Positions 22,645-33,864 of a stretch of 64,000 nt of DNA are shown here, piece after piece; positions within the stretch are counted from its first letter, which is position 1, and each line of letters opens with the position of its first letter. The notes below the pieces were generated by a model that was given only the letters and a program-made list of their open reading frames with translations, ran no database searches and had not been told where the DNA came from. The stretch is from Bedellia somnulentella (taxonomy: Eukaryota > Arthropoda > Insecta > Lepidoptera > Bedelliidae), in assembly GCA_963576735.1 (NCBI GenBank), contig OY755197.1, positions 1,996,501 to 2,060,500 on the forward strand. The letters are read 5' to 3'. A program made the translations under genes and the position numbers.

Positions 22645-24285
22645 TGTTTAACAGAAGATTACTGATAAGAGCAAAATGCAACTTTGCTGTAATAGAAACA
22701 TCTAGATTTTGCTTTGAAGTAATAACAGATTTACTAAATATTGGGGTGTTAAATTTCCGTGCATTTGCACAAAAAAGGACTATTTTCTGAATCTCAAATC
22801 TTATTGTTCAATAGTTGGAATATTACAGACAAATTATTATATACTTTTAAGTGGCCTATTTCGTTTCGTTGATTATGATTTTTTCAACTAGCTGAGGGAG
22901 TGTTCTTTATTTTTGTTGTCAATACATTTAAATGCTATTATCTCGATCTCTTATAAGGTGTGGATTCAAAAATTGGTCATTGGGGTCATATGACAAATAT
23001 TTGATATTTAACATATAAAATAATATACAACACAACAACAATAATAATGTGTGGACACATACATTGATATATAAGATAACATTGAAAGCCCATGCAAAAT
23101 ATTAACATAAACATGCAATGAACGCAAAAACTGCAAAATTAAAGATATTATAAAAACCTACTTGTTATGACTATTCCTATAATTACATATAATTTGGAAA
23201 GGTATAATTGCTATAAACAGAAGCCTAAAGGTAAGCATGCTTCGAGGAACTAACGCATCTACAATATTTGTTGAAGTAGATGTTTGAAAAGGTAGTTTTT
23301 CTTTTGGATCTTGGATTCATGCTTCATATTGTAACCAGTATCGGTAGCTAAGTCCAACTCCTAAGTAATGTCTACGACAGCCATTTACAATTAGTGTCTC
23401 ATGATATCTCTGCCATGTTATATTTTTGTAATAATTTGTCTCTGTTTAGGAACGTAAAGTTGTGTAAACGCAGTTTGTATGAAGAAATAATCTAATAGGT
23501 ATTTCTTAGATTTGACTAAGTCAATAGAATCAATATACCAATTTAAAATATAAAGTTATTTTTATACCATTATTTTTATGTTTGCTACGCTTATAAAAGT
23601 ATGACATAAAAATGTACTTCGCTGTAGTAGCAGTTTTTTTGCAAACGGTTCAAAAATGTCATGTTGACCAATGTTCTTGTTCTTTATTACAAAAATATAT
23701 TTACTAAAATAGTAAAAATATGATTAATGTTAGCGTTTTGTTTTAAAACCTATTTTCTTCAAATCGATAATCCTGATTAACCTATATGTTTGGTTGTTGT
23801 ATATTTTATTACGAGAATCTCCAAACTTATTGCAATAGACAACATGAGACACTATTATCACCGATTCACCTGTTTGTTGGTGAGAAAACGAAGAAGCTAC
23901 TAGCATTTGGTATCGGAGGTGTTTGATTTGGCATGTTCAGTTCGGACACACGGCGAGGCCTCGCCGTAACAAGAGCTCCCTCCTCTTCTGACTGATCACC
24001 ATCTTCATAAGATAGAAAGAGAATGCTATATCACCTCCTTTACTACTTTATTATCCTGGTAAAGCAGTATATGCTAATTTGTTAACCAACGGTACCATGC
24101 CCTATTCTTCAATCTATTTAGAGATCTTAAACTCGGTAGGCATATAATACGTAAGTGATAATATTATTACTTTGAAAAAGTTATGCGGTGTAGTATATAC
24201 TTAAATACTTGCCGTCGTGTTAAAATATTTAGCAGAAAAGATAAAATATATCATGTGCTGACTCCTCGTCATGTATTTTGAAAAT
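22645..24285. other. Intron 18-19, nothing recognised
   Basis: AT-rich, no shared repeats or coding signal seen. Confidence 0.5.
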
Positions 24286-24393
24286 CAAATAAATGTATGG
24301 CCTTTCATAATACATGAGCAAAGAGTAAAATAAGGAGAAGAAATAATAGAGAATGAAGAAAAAGCTGTGCCGCCTGAAGTCGCCTCTGCTGAC

Positions 24394-24541
24394 CTGTTGT
24401 CTTTAGAAAATATGAAGAAGGAGGAAGCATCTGGTATTGGTTTCTTAGAATCATGGATGTCCACTTCGGAGAGACGTCTTGGCCTTGCTGATGAGGTAGT
24501 CGGGTTACGTTTCAGACGTGGTGCCTCTGTCACTGTATTCA
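24394..24541 (-). CDS. Ca-alpha1D: Cav1 exon 18: end of II-III linker
   Basis: Encodes a basic stretch (PRLKRNPTTSSARPRRLSEV) and KPIPDASSFFIFSKDNR, the conserved block leading into IIIS1 in insect Cav1. Acceptor TACTAG, donor GTCAGC. The frame is fixed by both neighbours (2 bases in, 2 out). Confidence 0.92.
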
Positions 24542-24800
24542 CTAGTATTTATTTGATACCTTTTATAATTTAGGACCTTGAATCTGTTTTTAATTAGTCT
24601 TAAGCTTACAAACATGTAATCAAATATTTGTTGTATAAAGTCATTGTCCACTTGAAGGATAATGTTAAAAATATCAACTCAATCCATTATTTCAACTCGA
24701 ATATTAAATATTTCACTCAGTTATCAAAAATAACAAAATATATATTTTTTATATCTGATTGTTGTATAAAAGTCATTTGCAACAATAAATAATGACGTAC

Positions 24801-24949
24801 CCATGTTATTGGCTTGATCTTCTAATTCTTCTTCTTTTTGTCGCTCCTCTTCTAAACGTTCTAAATCCTCACCCTCTTTCTGTTCTTCTTCCAACTCTTC
24901 TTCTTCTTGTTCACCTTCAGAACCTGTTTCTTCATATTCTCTCTCAGAG
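24801..24949 (-). CDS. Ca-alpha1D: Cav1 exon 17: Glu-rich II-III linker
   Basis: About 50 residues, of which nearly half are Glu: GSEGEQEEEELEEEQKEGED followed by LERLEEERQKEEELEDQ. Probably a charged helix in the cytoplasmic II-III loop. One base in and one out. The plus-strand reading through this region is an antisense shadow. Confidence 0.9.
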
Positions 24950-25161
24950 CTGTAAAAATAAAAATAAAACATCATACAAACACTCTTTACCACGGTACCC
25001 ATAATTACGGATTTGATGTTATGATTAAATACTATACAACGAAGGATAATCATGTTGTTACTCCATTTCAAGTACATAAGGTATTGTTCAGGCGTGTTTA
25101 TAATTTCAATGTATTTTTTTATTAATTTATTAGTTTTCTTCCTGTTATTTCTTTTACTTAC

Positions 25162-25265
25162 TTATCGGTAGTATAGGCATCATCATCGTGAATGTATTCA
25201 TCATCAGTGTCTACATGGCCTCCTTCAGTGGCCACAACACTACCTACTTCCTTTTCATCGGGAGC
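25162..25265 (-). CDS. Ca-alpha1D: Cav1 exon 16: II-III linker
   Basis: Acidic linker (APDEKEVGSVVATEGG, then HVDTDDEYIHDDDAYTTDK). Assigned by phase and position. CAG acceptor and GTAAG donor. It is not conserved enough for me to recognise on its own. Confidence 0.85.
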
Positions 25266-25369
25266 CTGAAATAATAAAGAAGTATATTACCATTACTACT
25301 AGACTTCAACTCAATACTAGGCAAACGAGAGGGTTGTGATCAGAGAGTGAGAAACTATGGGTTTTACAT

Positions 25370-25885
25370 TAGGAACATTAATAGCTGATGCCAAGGCAGA
25401 TATAAGCAAAATGTTCAATAATCTAAGTAGAGTATCTGAGATAGGTGTTAATATGAACATAGACAAGACGAAAATCATATAATGTTTTGCCCACTCCTGC
25501 CTGACAAACTTGGAGACTCTACACTGGAAGTCAATATCTACATACATGGGATATACGATTGGCAGCGTTCCGGGATGCTGCGTTGCGCCATGTTTTCTCG
25601 TCCAGAATTTGTCGTGGCCCATTGGGATATAAAAAGGGATATGGTCATCCGAAGAGCTAAGTTAGGAGCTTTACTATACGATCGACGAGGAGATCTGTAG
25701 TAGAAGCGGATTACCTAAGCCCAAAGAGTTCGAAGGTTCTGGAATGACGTGAAGCAGTTTGGGTAGGACTCTCACTAGGTGGACAGAAGACTTATTGTCA
25801 GTAGCGGGAAGCCAATGGATGACAGTACAGGACCAGTTGTTATGGAAAGATTTGGGGGACGCCTATTTGCTGATGATGATGATGA
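25370..25885 (+). mobile_element. LINE 3' fragment (RT C-terminus)
   Basis: Decayed RT tail: RRAKLGALLYDRRGDL, then in another frame RWTEDLLSVAGSQWMTVQDQ LLWKDLGDAY. It ends in a GATGATGATGATGATG run, typical of one lepidopteran LINE group whose last residues are (S/Q)WM--QDR-LW---G-AY. Confidence 0.75.
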
Positions 25886-26181
25886 TGTGATTTATCGGGA
25901 GATTATTTATTCTTTATTTTATCCAGTACTGATTTGTATTCATAAGTTTTGACTTAAACTTATATTTTTAATTCATTTTAATCACAAACAGTGAATTATT
26001 TATGACAATAACATCTTTTAATTCGTATTTATTTTATTTTTAATAACATCTTCTTAAATACACATATATTATGTGATACATAAATTTGGCTCTCAGTAGC
26101 TTACCACATTACCAACAGACCAAGGATCTTGCAAATTTTACATCATTTAACAGTTTATAATAAATATGAGATAAAACATAC

Positions 26182-26267
26182 CCCTTCTTCTTTTTCAATG
26201 TTGGTAAGAGACTCTGCATCAGCCAAATTGTCCACAGCAATAGCCAAGAACACGTTCAGTAGGATAT
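26182..26267 (-). CDS. Ca-alpha1D: Cav1 exon 15: domain II S6 end
   Basis: Encodes [20 protein letters not shown], the cytoplasmic end of IIS6 and a hallmark of Cav1/Cav2 channels, then LTNIEKEEG. Two bases in, phase 0 out at GTATG. Confidence 0.96.
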
Positions 26268-26356
26268 CTATGTGATTGCTTAGGAAATGAATTTTACTAA
26301 TAGTGGTCATAACTCTATTAAAATTGTAAACACTTCATTAAAATATATACTAATAG

Positions 26357-26383
26357 TATATATATATATATATATATATATAT
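26357..26383. repeat. TA dinucleotide microsatellite
   Basis: Uninterrupted TA run. Confidence 0.95.
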
Positions 26384-26729
26384 TTTTGTTTATATATTAT
26401 TTAATTATGTGTAGTGTAGTGTAGGCCTTAACTGAAAACCAGTGTTTTGCCACTTGGCAATATCAAGCACTGAGTAAGCCGACGTTCTGTCCTACCGCGG
26501 CCTCCCTCGGCATCGTTGTGTCAAAATGAATTCTATACGTATGGTAATAAGATTAAAAATGCTATATCTGTACCGAAATCCTTTGCCATGCCATGCTAGC
26601 AGTCAGCGCCGGCCCTCAGGACCTAGTTTGTGTTACCATAGCACTAATTTTAAGTTTAAAAATATTGTTTTTTTTTACTTTATGTATTTCATATTGTATG
26701 TGGTGTTATGTTAACATAAATAAACGAGT

Positions 26730-26748
26730 TATCTATCTATCTATCTAT
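26730..26748. repeat. TATC tetranucleotide microsatellite
   Basis: Four to five units of TATC. Confidence 0.95.
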
Positions 26749-26896
26749 ATGTAAGGTTTTCAACTACCAAACTTACCTAGTATAAAAATAAGCGTAAAGA
26801 TATTTATTCTTTATTTAATACATTAAAAAAATTTAACTACTCATAAGTATGGGGCAACCCATTAAGTTTATATAACTATTTCTTTCAAAAGGATAC

Positions 26897-27017
26897 AATT
26901 ACCACAAATAAACAATATAATAAAGTAGACGCATGCCAGGATGCCGACGGAACCGACCCCACCGTATGCCTTGATACCCTCATACATGACAGCATTCCAA
27001 TCCTCACCTGTCAGAAT
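26897..27017 (-). CDS. Ca-alpha1D: Cav1 exon 14: domain II selectivity filter and S6 start
   Basis: Begins [15 protein letters not shown]; the Glu of TGEDW is the domain II filter residue. Continues into IIS6 ([17 protein letters not shown]). Donor GTATCC with one base left. Confidence 0.96.
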
Positions 27018-27361
27018 CTGGAAAAGGTTTTTTTTATTAACAAATTTGATAAACATAAATCTTCAGGACTGAGTAACAATTTTAGACAACAGTAAGGGAA
27101 CGGTCAGATAATCTGAATTTGAAGATTTAATTCCCGTGACAATGATACGTTTTCGAAACGTCGGGCTTTAAAAAAACCTGTTACAACACGCGATCAAAAA
27201 TATCCGAAAGTCAAAAGTTGTTTTAATTATAATGTGCAATCGTGAAAGTCTTAGAAAATACTATTTTGAAGATTGATTGTTTTCATGTGAGTAAAATCTC
27301 AGTGTTTAAATTTTAAGATAAGTTAGTGTAGCAGTGATTTTATCTGCTGTTTTATTCGCAC

Positions 27362-27497
27362 AGCTAGTACGAGCGGTGTTTAAACTAGTTGTCGCGTGGG
27401 ATAAAGCAGCCATCTCTTACGCACTTACTTAGTATCGTATACTGCCATCTCGTTCTAACCGTTATCGTATCGATAAAATAGCGCTCGTGCTTGCTCC
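27362..27497 (+). repeat. Family E short inverted-terminal element
   Basis: About 130 bp starting GCTAGTACGAGCG and ending GCGCTCGTGCTTGC, so the ends are imperfect inverted repeats. Nearly identical in the middle to 53613-53730, and related to the interrupted copy at 57.4-57.8 kb. Probably a MITE-like DNA element. Confidence 0.75.
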
Positions 27498-27616
27498 AGA
27501 TCTACATTCTATCTCTTTAAGTATCTTCACTTCATCAATATAACTCGCTATTTTTTCTTCGGACTTCTCCAATTGTCAACTCAAGGTTGTTTTTTATAAT
27601 ATTTGTGTTTATTTAA

Positions 27617-27811
27617 TACATACATTATATACTCACGGCCATAAATCCTAAAAAGTAGTAGCCAGAGGTTCAGAGCTAGAACTTCTCAGCCACGTTTGGA
27701 AGTTGACACGGTAGAAGATCGTAAAAATAAAGTATCTTTGGTGATGGGTCTCCAACCGCATCGCCCAAAAACACTTGAAAAAGCCCCATAGTCGCCTCTT
27801 ACGACACCCGT
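27617..27811 (-). repeat. Family A copy, diverged variant
   Basis: Variant with CACGGCCATAAATCC and TTGACACGG; 5' end lost. Confidence 0.75.
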
Positions 27812-27944
27812 TTATTCAATTGTTCTTAAAAGCTAAGGTCAACTTTGATAGTGCCTAAAATGCGTGGTTTGCTCCCCTGTCATTAGTTTTAATTAGTCTA
27901 AAACTTTACCTAACCTGAGCTAGAATGAATGATAAAAATTCCCG

Positions 27945-28062
27945 CACCTCCGGACATACCGCCCCGTCGCGTCGGTCGCTATCATTTTTTTATCATTATT
28001 ATTTTCTTTCCTTTATTTATTAGTTATAATCCCCACGTGAGGTTTTCATGAACAAAAAAAAT
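27945..28062 (+). repeat. Family C SINE, tail part
   Basis: Has the family tail TTTCTTTCCTTTATTTATTA and ATCCCCACGTGAGGTTTTCA. The tRNA-like head is decayed. Confidence 0.6.
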
Positions 28063-28092
28063 TAATAATTATTAGTGTTCTAATATTCCTAC

Positions 28093-28303
28093 CTGGAAGA
28101 CAGTAAGCAGCGCTTGCCAAAAACAGTCAAAGTTATGCCGATCTTTCTCAACGACGGGATCGTAGTTGAACCTGCCACCAAACACCTGCATTCCCAGTAG
28201 CGCGAAAATCATGATGAAGAGGAACAACAGGAGCAACAGTGAGGCGATGGATTGGATGGAGTTGAGAAGAGATGCCACTAAATTTGAGAGAGATCTCCAG
28301 TAC
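28093..28303 (-). CDS. Ca-alpha1D: Cav1 exon 13: domain II S5 and first part of pore loop
   Basis: Encodes [23 protein letters not shown]5 ([20 protein letters not shown]) and the turret up to [14 protein letters not shown], which is P-helix 1 of domain II. The largest internal exon. Phase 1 base in, 0 out, donor GTAGGA. Confidence 0.96.
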
Positions 28304-28324
28304 CTGTAATTGCAGCAATTCATA

Positions 28325-28490
28325 AATATTTTATAACATACACCATTAGTTCCCATGGCGGTAAGCAAAGGTTTTCGATTGCCACTACGTACGATCGCAA
28401 AGACCTTTTGCTTCTTGTTCATCCATGCAAGATTTTTTATTCTTTGTACTTTAGACAACTGCCGTTTTAAGCAGACTCTTTTTTTGATCA
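28325..28490 (-). repeat. Family D LINE 3' end, decayed
   Basis: ACACCATTAGTTCCCAT, TTTTCGATTGCCACTACGTA and CGATCGCAAAGACC correspond to the family D terminus with many changes. Abuts exon 13. Confidence 0.55.
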
Positions 28491-28618
28491 TAGTTTATAA
28501 GGATGTTCTCCTCTACACTGACGTTACTCGACATTTGCTTTATATATCTCTTTCAAACAATCTTTACATATCCTTATAGTCACTCCGAACTCTCAAATGT
28601 AAAACTTCTGCACTACAA

Positions 28619-28837
28619 ACATATACTCACGGCCATAAAACTCAAAAAAGGGTAACTGAAGTTCAGAGCTACATTTGGGAGTTGATACGGGACAAGATGG
28701 TCGAAAATAAAGTATCATTAGTGATGGGCCTCTAACCGTAACGCTCAAAAACCATTTAAAAAAGCCCCATACCCTTAGTCGCCTCTTACGACACCCGTGG
28801 GTAGAAAGGGGTAGTGACATTCTAAGCCTACACGGCA
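28619..28837 (-). repeat. Family A copy, diverged variant
   Basis: Variant with CACGGCCATAAAACTC. It ends 20 nt from the exon 12 donor. Confidence 0.75.
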
Positions 28838-28856
28838 CCAAATAGATGATACTTAC

Positions 28857-29008
28857 TTAGTAACTTTAAAGACCCTCAGCAGTCGCACACAGCGCAGCAC
28901 GGAGATCCCGAGCGGCGGCATGAAGTGGGTCTGAGTGAGCACCATCTCACTGATGGACCCGATCACCACGAAGCAGTCGAAGCGATTGAACAGCGATACG
29001 AAGTAGCC
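28857..29008 (-). CDS. Ca-alpha1D: Cav1 exon 12: domain II S3-S4
   Basis: Encodes [20 protein letters not shown] and the IIS4 voltage sensor [20 protein letters not shown]-richer than the flanking introns. Ends AA|GTAAGT, two bases carried over. A degraded family A copy begins 20 nt beyond the donor. Confidence 0.95.
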
Positions 29009-29384
29009 CTGGGAAATAAGCATAATGTACATTTAAGAATGGAATAAATGAAAATGGCATAAAAAGAAATTTGTTGGGTCTTGTGATCAAAACTATAGTT
29101 TTAAAAATCTCTTGTTAGGTCGCATTATGTAATACCTATTATGTTTTGTATCATTCAGAAGTAAATATTATTAATTAGATGATAGATGAATTTATTGTTA
29201 TAGCTATTCATTTTATTTGTTAAAAATACTAGATGAATAAAAAAAATACTAAAAAAGAAGTCTTATCACCCAAAACTTTAATTACAAGCAAAATTTGAGT
29301 CGTATACAAGTAGTGTTGATTATTACGATTTAATTCTATTAAGAATTATAAATGTGAAAGTTTAGATGTTTGGATGTTTTTGTG

Positions 29385-29585
29385 TTCGAGGTGAAAATGC
29401 TCCTCAAGTACATTGTGGGAACAGCAAAGATATACTGGCCAGTACACCCTGCTGTGTACCAACTTAGAATTTGTATTTATGTTTAGCTAGAGAAACATTT
29501 CGATACCGCGATGTACGATTTTTTATGACGCTGCTAGTATGCGAGTGAGTTCGCCGTCTAGCGGTCGCCACAACATAATGTATAT
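29385..29585 (+). repeat. Family F repeat
   Basis: Shares GGAACAGCAAAGATATACTG, GTGTACCAACTTAGAATTTG and GACGCTGCTAGTATGCGAGT with 63668-63812. No coding content. Class unknown. Confidence 0.6.
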
Positions 29586-30110
29586 AAATGAAAGTTAGTA
29601 GAATGCAAGATAATGACCCAAATTAAGGCATAGGATACTTTTCATTCCGGAAAAATTGATTAATAAAAATATTCACGCCTGATTGAACTAAGAGTACCGA
29701 AATAAACGCCTAAAATTATGTCATAAGCAAATTTGACAGGACGAAGTCTGTTGGGTCAGCTAGTAATATATAATAATGTAAAAATATTTAAAATCTAGAT
29801 GCACCGCCCCGCCAAGTCAAGCGCGAAGTAAACACTGCCAAACCATCCTTTACTGGAACCATTTCACCGCATTTGCGGACACATTTTTGGGGACCTCTGG
29901 CTAAACATTCCTTATATATTAGTGGGCACAAGTACACGGCCAGCCAGTCATATAACATCAAGTATAATAATAAATAAATCTCAGTAAGGAACCTTAGGCT
30001 TGGCACGACTTTATCTAGATATCATAATTTTTTGACATAAACTAGCAGCGCCTTCAAGACTTGGCATTTTTTTTACAGAATGTTTTGGTTTTGGTGGAAA
30101 ATATATATAC

Positions 30111-30212
30111 ATACATACATACATATACTCACGCCATTAGTTCCCATTGGGATAGGCAGAGACTATTGATCGCCACTTCGCACGATCCTGACAAACCTCT
30201 CTATTTACACCA
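30111..30212 (-). repeat. Family D LINE 3' end, short
   Basis: CATACATACATATACTCACG followed by CCATTAGTTCCCATTGGG and GATCGCCACTTCGCACGATC, the reverse complement of the RT terminus [11 protein letters not shown]. It ends about 33 nt beyond the exon 11 donor. Confidence 0.8.
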
Positions 30213-30244
30213 ATAAATATACAATGAGTAAAATGTATACTTAC

Positions 30245-30347
30245 TTGTAAACCTAAACTATACATTTTCACCAGCATCTCCACAGTAAACAGAGCAACGA
30301 AGAATGCATTGCCGTACTCTTGAAATTGATCCAACCATGGAGGCTGC
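30245..30347 (-). CDS. Ca-alpha1D: Cav1 exon 11: domain II S2
   Basis: Encodes [34 protein letters not shown], the IIS2 helix with its conserved acidic residues. One base in, phase 0 out at GTAAGT. Confidence 0.95.
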
Positions 30348-30599
30348 CTGGAAAACAAGAACAAAACCATTTTAAACACATTTAAAAAAATGTACAAGTA
30401 ACTTTAACTTACAGTCCATATATGTCCCCATCATGTTAATTTATATGAAAAACATCTTTTGATATATTTTGATGAAAAAGATCTTTTTACACATTATATT
30501 AATGACATTGTTAGGTATTGTTTTTAAGAAATTGTGTAAAAAATTTAGTCATTTTTTCATCAAAATATGCTTTGAATTTTCCTTGATTATTTTAAAAAC

Positions 30600-30710
30600 T
30601 GATTGATATTAGACAACAGGCGAGAAACCGATGGGTAGGGGAAGGACAAGACTGGTGGTTTTGGAGATATTTTGGGAGGGTTAAGTTCAGCAGAGGGTTT
30701 TCGCTGATGA
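30600..30710 (+). repeat. Decayed LINE 3' end
   Basis: Weak resemblance to the GATGATGATG-tailed LINE terminus seen at 25.4-25.9 and 38.9 kb (GGTAGGGGAAGGACAAGACT to GATGAAGATGAAATG). Confidence 0.3.
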
Positions 30711-30769
30711 AGATGAAATGCTATTTACAAAATATATTTACTTCTTAAACATTTAACTCAACTCAAAGG

Positions 30770-30996
30770 TTCACGCCGTATATCGCCGAAGGGATTGGCA
30801 GAAGTACTAATACTTCTGAACATGACGTGACATTGTCACCTGGTGTTCTGAATACCCACGTTTTGATGGGACAGTGCACTTACGTGATTGGGGTCAGGTG
30901 TATCGCCATTATTGTACGAATATAATGTCACATGACTAATTACGACTTAGCCATGTGGATTTTCAAAGATTCATAGCCATGAGTACATGTATGTAT
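30770..30996 (-). repeat. Family B SINE, head-truncated, joined to a family A tail remnant
   Basis: 30770-30965 matches the B body. 30969-30996 (GATTCATAGCCATGAGTAC, then ATGTATGTATG) is the end of a family A copy. Confidence 0.65.
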
Positions 30997-31006
30997 GTTA
31001 AGCATA

Positions 31007-31234
31007 CATACATACATATACTCGCGCCATTAGTTCCCATTGGGGTAGGCAGAGACTATTGATCGCCACTTCGTACGATCCTGACAAACCTCTCCAGCTT
31101 CGTTTACATCCATAAATCTTTTCATACATGCTCTTTTTTTTGAGCACACTCTCAATTTGGTCCAAGTGTGTTCTCCGTGGTCGTACTCTACTAATATTAC
31201 CATCCACACTAGCTCTATAGATCCCTTTTACCGC
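31007..31234 (-). repeat. Family D LINE 3' end with target-site duplication
   Basis: Encodes on the minus strand GIYRASVDGNISRVRPRRTH and the terminal [17 protein letters not shown] shifted tail; the reading is broken. Flanked by GTTAAGCATA (30997-31006) and GTTAAACATA (31235-31244). The right duplication is 7 nt from exon 10. Confidence 0.85.
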
Positions 31235-31251
31235 GTTAAACATATACTTAC

Positions 31252-31367
31252 CTATAATGTTCACTAGCTAAAACGACGGTATTAAGAAACACTAATATTA
31301 TGATGAGCCAATAGAACGTCTGAGATTTCACAGCGCGTCGACAAGTCCGCTTCATTCTTCGATTAAC
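31252..31367 (-). CDS. Ca-alpha1D: Cav1 exon 10: domain II S1
   Basis: Encodes the basic run [19 protein letters not shown] and then IIS1, [20 protein letters not shown]. Donor GTAAGT. A LINE fragment ends 17 nt below the exon and its target-site duplication lies 7 nt from it. Confidence 0.95.
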
Positions 31368-31392
31368 CTGAAACATAAGAAAAAAAATTATT

Positions 31393-31641
31393 ACATACAT
31401 ACATACATATACTCACGGCTATAAATCCCATGAAGGGTTAGCCAGAGCTAGGGAATTAGAAATTCCTCAGCCACTTTTGGAAAACGCGTAGGGAAAAGAT
31501 AGTGAAATAAAGGTTTTTGGTGATGGGTCTCCAACCACATCGCCCAAAAATCCCTTAAAAGCCCTAATACCGTTAGTCGCCTCTTACGTACACCCACCGG
31601 AAGAAATGGGGTAGTGCTGTTCTAAGCCGGCACTACAAAGC
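31393..31641 (-). repeat. Family A retroelement copy
   Basis: Near full-length, 25 nt upstream of the exon 10 acceptor at its CATA end. Confidence 0.88.
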
Positions 31642-31832
31642 AAAAAAAAATATTGCAGAGCAATTAAGCGTATCACTTATACTGATTTTTAGTTTCAGTA
31701 ATTTTAGCCACTGATCTGATTTTATAGTTTGATATTTTTGTATGAAAGGGCCTTTCTCTAGAAATAAAATAGTAACTGGCGTGCTAGAGAAACGGGTCCA
31801 TTCCTAAATTATATAAATATATCTTCTAATTG

Positions 31833-32088
31833 CCATGCTTATAATAAGCTGTGTAGTGTCGGCATAGAATAGCACTACCCCATTTCTTCCGCTGGGTGTA
31901 CGTAGAAGGCGCCTAAGGGAATGGGGGTTTTAAGGGATTTTTGGGCGATGTGGTTGGAGACCCATCACCAACAACCTTTATTTTACCATGTTTTCCCCAC
32001 GCAACTTCCAAAAGTGGCTGAGGAATTTCTGATTCCTTAGCTCTGGCTACCCCTTTTAGGGATTTATAGCCGTGAGTATATGTATGTA
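31833..32088 (+). repeat. Family A retroelement copy with target-site duplication
   Basis: Full-length, ending GTGAGTATATGTATGTATG. TATCTTCTAATT occurs on both sides (about 31821-31832 and just after the tail). Confidence 0.88.
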
Positions 32089-32450
32089 TGTATCTTCTAA
32101 TTTATAAAATTCTCGTATCATAGTGTTTGTCATCAAACACCTCAGACATGGCTGAACCCATTTCAATGACATTTTGCATAAAGTATTTATTATTTATAGC
32201 TATTTTTATACTCTTGAGTCATAAGGGTTGTAAACACCAAACATTTTATTTTTATTTTTTATTCTCTAGAAATAATGAATATGGCTTAACATATTCTAAC
32301 ATTTACTGGGTCAGCTAGTTAGTTTATAAAGTACAGTAAAAACACTCATGATATAAAATAATTCAAAGCAATCCTTAGACAAGACGATCAATTAGTGGTT
32401 AATACAAATACTTCAATGTAAATAAAATTTGACATAAAGTTGTACATTAT

Positions 32451-32692
32451 ACATACATATACCCACGGCTATAAATCCCTAGAAGGGGTAGCCAGAGCTG
32501 AGATATTATAAATTCCTCAGCCACTTTTGGAAGTTGAGTGGGGAAAAGATGGTAGAATAAAGGTTGTTGGTGATGGGTCTCCAACCGCATCGCCCAAAAA
32601 TCCCTTAAAGAGCCCCAATACTGTTAGTCGCCTCTTACGTATACCCACTGGAAGAAATGGGTTAGTGCTATTCTAAGCCGACACTACACAGC
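32451..32692 (-). repeat. Family A retroelement copy
   Basis: Full-length, 65 nt beyond the exon 9 donor. Confidence 0.88.
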
Positions 32693-32758
32693 AAATTATA
32701 TTATATTATATATAGAATATTGTACTATTTTACAGCAAATAGCAATCAGTATCCTTAC

Positions 32759-32862
32759 CTTATCCAAGTCTTTCTTCCATAACTTACAAAGTGATATCTT
32801 CTGCTGTTCGTTCGTTTGCATTCCTAAGTGATCAGTCGAATCAAGCTCATTTGGCATTTGGT
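32759..32862 (-). CDS. Ca-alpha1D: Cav1 exon 9: I-II linker
   Basis: A polar 35-residue cytoplasmic stretch ending CKLWKKDLDK. No motif recognised. It is assigned by phase (2 bases in, 0 out), clean CAG and GTAAGG borders and its place between the AID and IIS1 exons. Confidence 0.85.
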
Positions 32863-32897
32863 CTGAAAATTATTATTATGAATATAAATTAGTAAGA

Positions 32898-33183
32898 AGG
32901 TTCATAGAGAGGATGGATGAAAATAAAGTAGCGAAAGAGATATATAGAGCCAATGTGGATGGGATTGTTAGTAGAGGACGGCCTCGTAAAACGTTTCTTG
33001 ACCAGATAGAAAACGTTCTTATAAAGGCGGGGGTCCGAAGTGAGAAGAATAAAAGAGCATGTATGAGAAGAACAATGAATGTCAGGGAAGCAAGAGAGGT
33101 TTGTCAAGATCGTACTAAGTGGCGATCGATAGTCTCTGCCTACCCCAATGGGAATAATGGGCGTGAGTATAAGTAAGTAAGTA
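32898..33183 (+). repeat. Family D LINE 3' end
   Basis: Open 87-codon reading MDENKVAKEIYRANVDGIVS, RGRPRKTFLDQIENVLIKAG, ending [12 protein letters not shown]. Its tail is AGTAAGTAAGTAAG rather than TATG. Close relative of 58910-59235. Confidence 0.85.
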
Positions 33184-33329
33184 AGATTCATTGAGAACAT
33201 CTCCCACCACCCTGAGTGTTTATCCTTCAAGGTTATATACCTTATCGCCATATTTTGTCTGATTGTTTTCAGATAAGAGTTTACTTGAATTTCAGAAAAA
33301 AACTTTATTAAATATTATAGATTTATAAC

Positions 33330-33664
33330 TTCATATTCCCGCAGGGGTTGACAGAGGTACTAATACTTCTGAACATCACATGACATTGTCACCTGGTGTT
33401 CAGAGAACCCACGTTTTGCTTGGATAGTTTACTCACGTTGTAGGGGGGCAGGCCTATTGCCGTTTTGTACGAACTGTCACATGAGTAAGTATAACTCAGT
33501 CATGTGGATTTCCTCACGATGTTTTTCCTCGCCGTCAAGAACGGGATACATTAACGACACACATGCCTTTAGAAAAGACAAATTAGTAAAGGCCCGACCC
33601 AGGATTTGAACCCACGCCTGTTTGACGGACGTAAGTTTTTATCCATTGAGCTACCACGGTGGTT
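33330..33664 (-). repeat. Family B tRNA-derived SINE
   Basis: Body and head present; on the minus strand the head reads ACCACCGTGGTAGCTCAATGG with B-box GGTTCAAATCC. Confidence 0.88.
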
Positions 33665-33864
33665 CATAATTAGACTTAGTTATCTTGTCGCAATGACGTA
33701 ACCTTTTGCAGAGATTAAACAATTATCGACTTGCTATAATATCGATATTACTAGTTCTCTGCCCGTGACAAGTCGATAATAGTTCAATCTCTTAATAAAG
33801 TGACATAAGTGCGTCAAGATAACGAGGTCTATTCATAATTAAGTTTCTTATAAACTTTTATTAC

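Noticed and set aside
24792..25125. Plus-strand frames around 24.8-25.1 kb rich in Leu/Phe
   Set aside because: Antisense of the Glu-rich exon 17; Leu/Phe arise from complementing GAA/GAG codons.
32913..33176. 87-codon frame as an independent small gene
   Set aside because: Same sequence recurs at 47.2, 52.7, 56.5, 58.9 and 61.9 kb; it is the RT terminus of family D.
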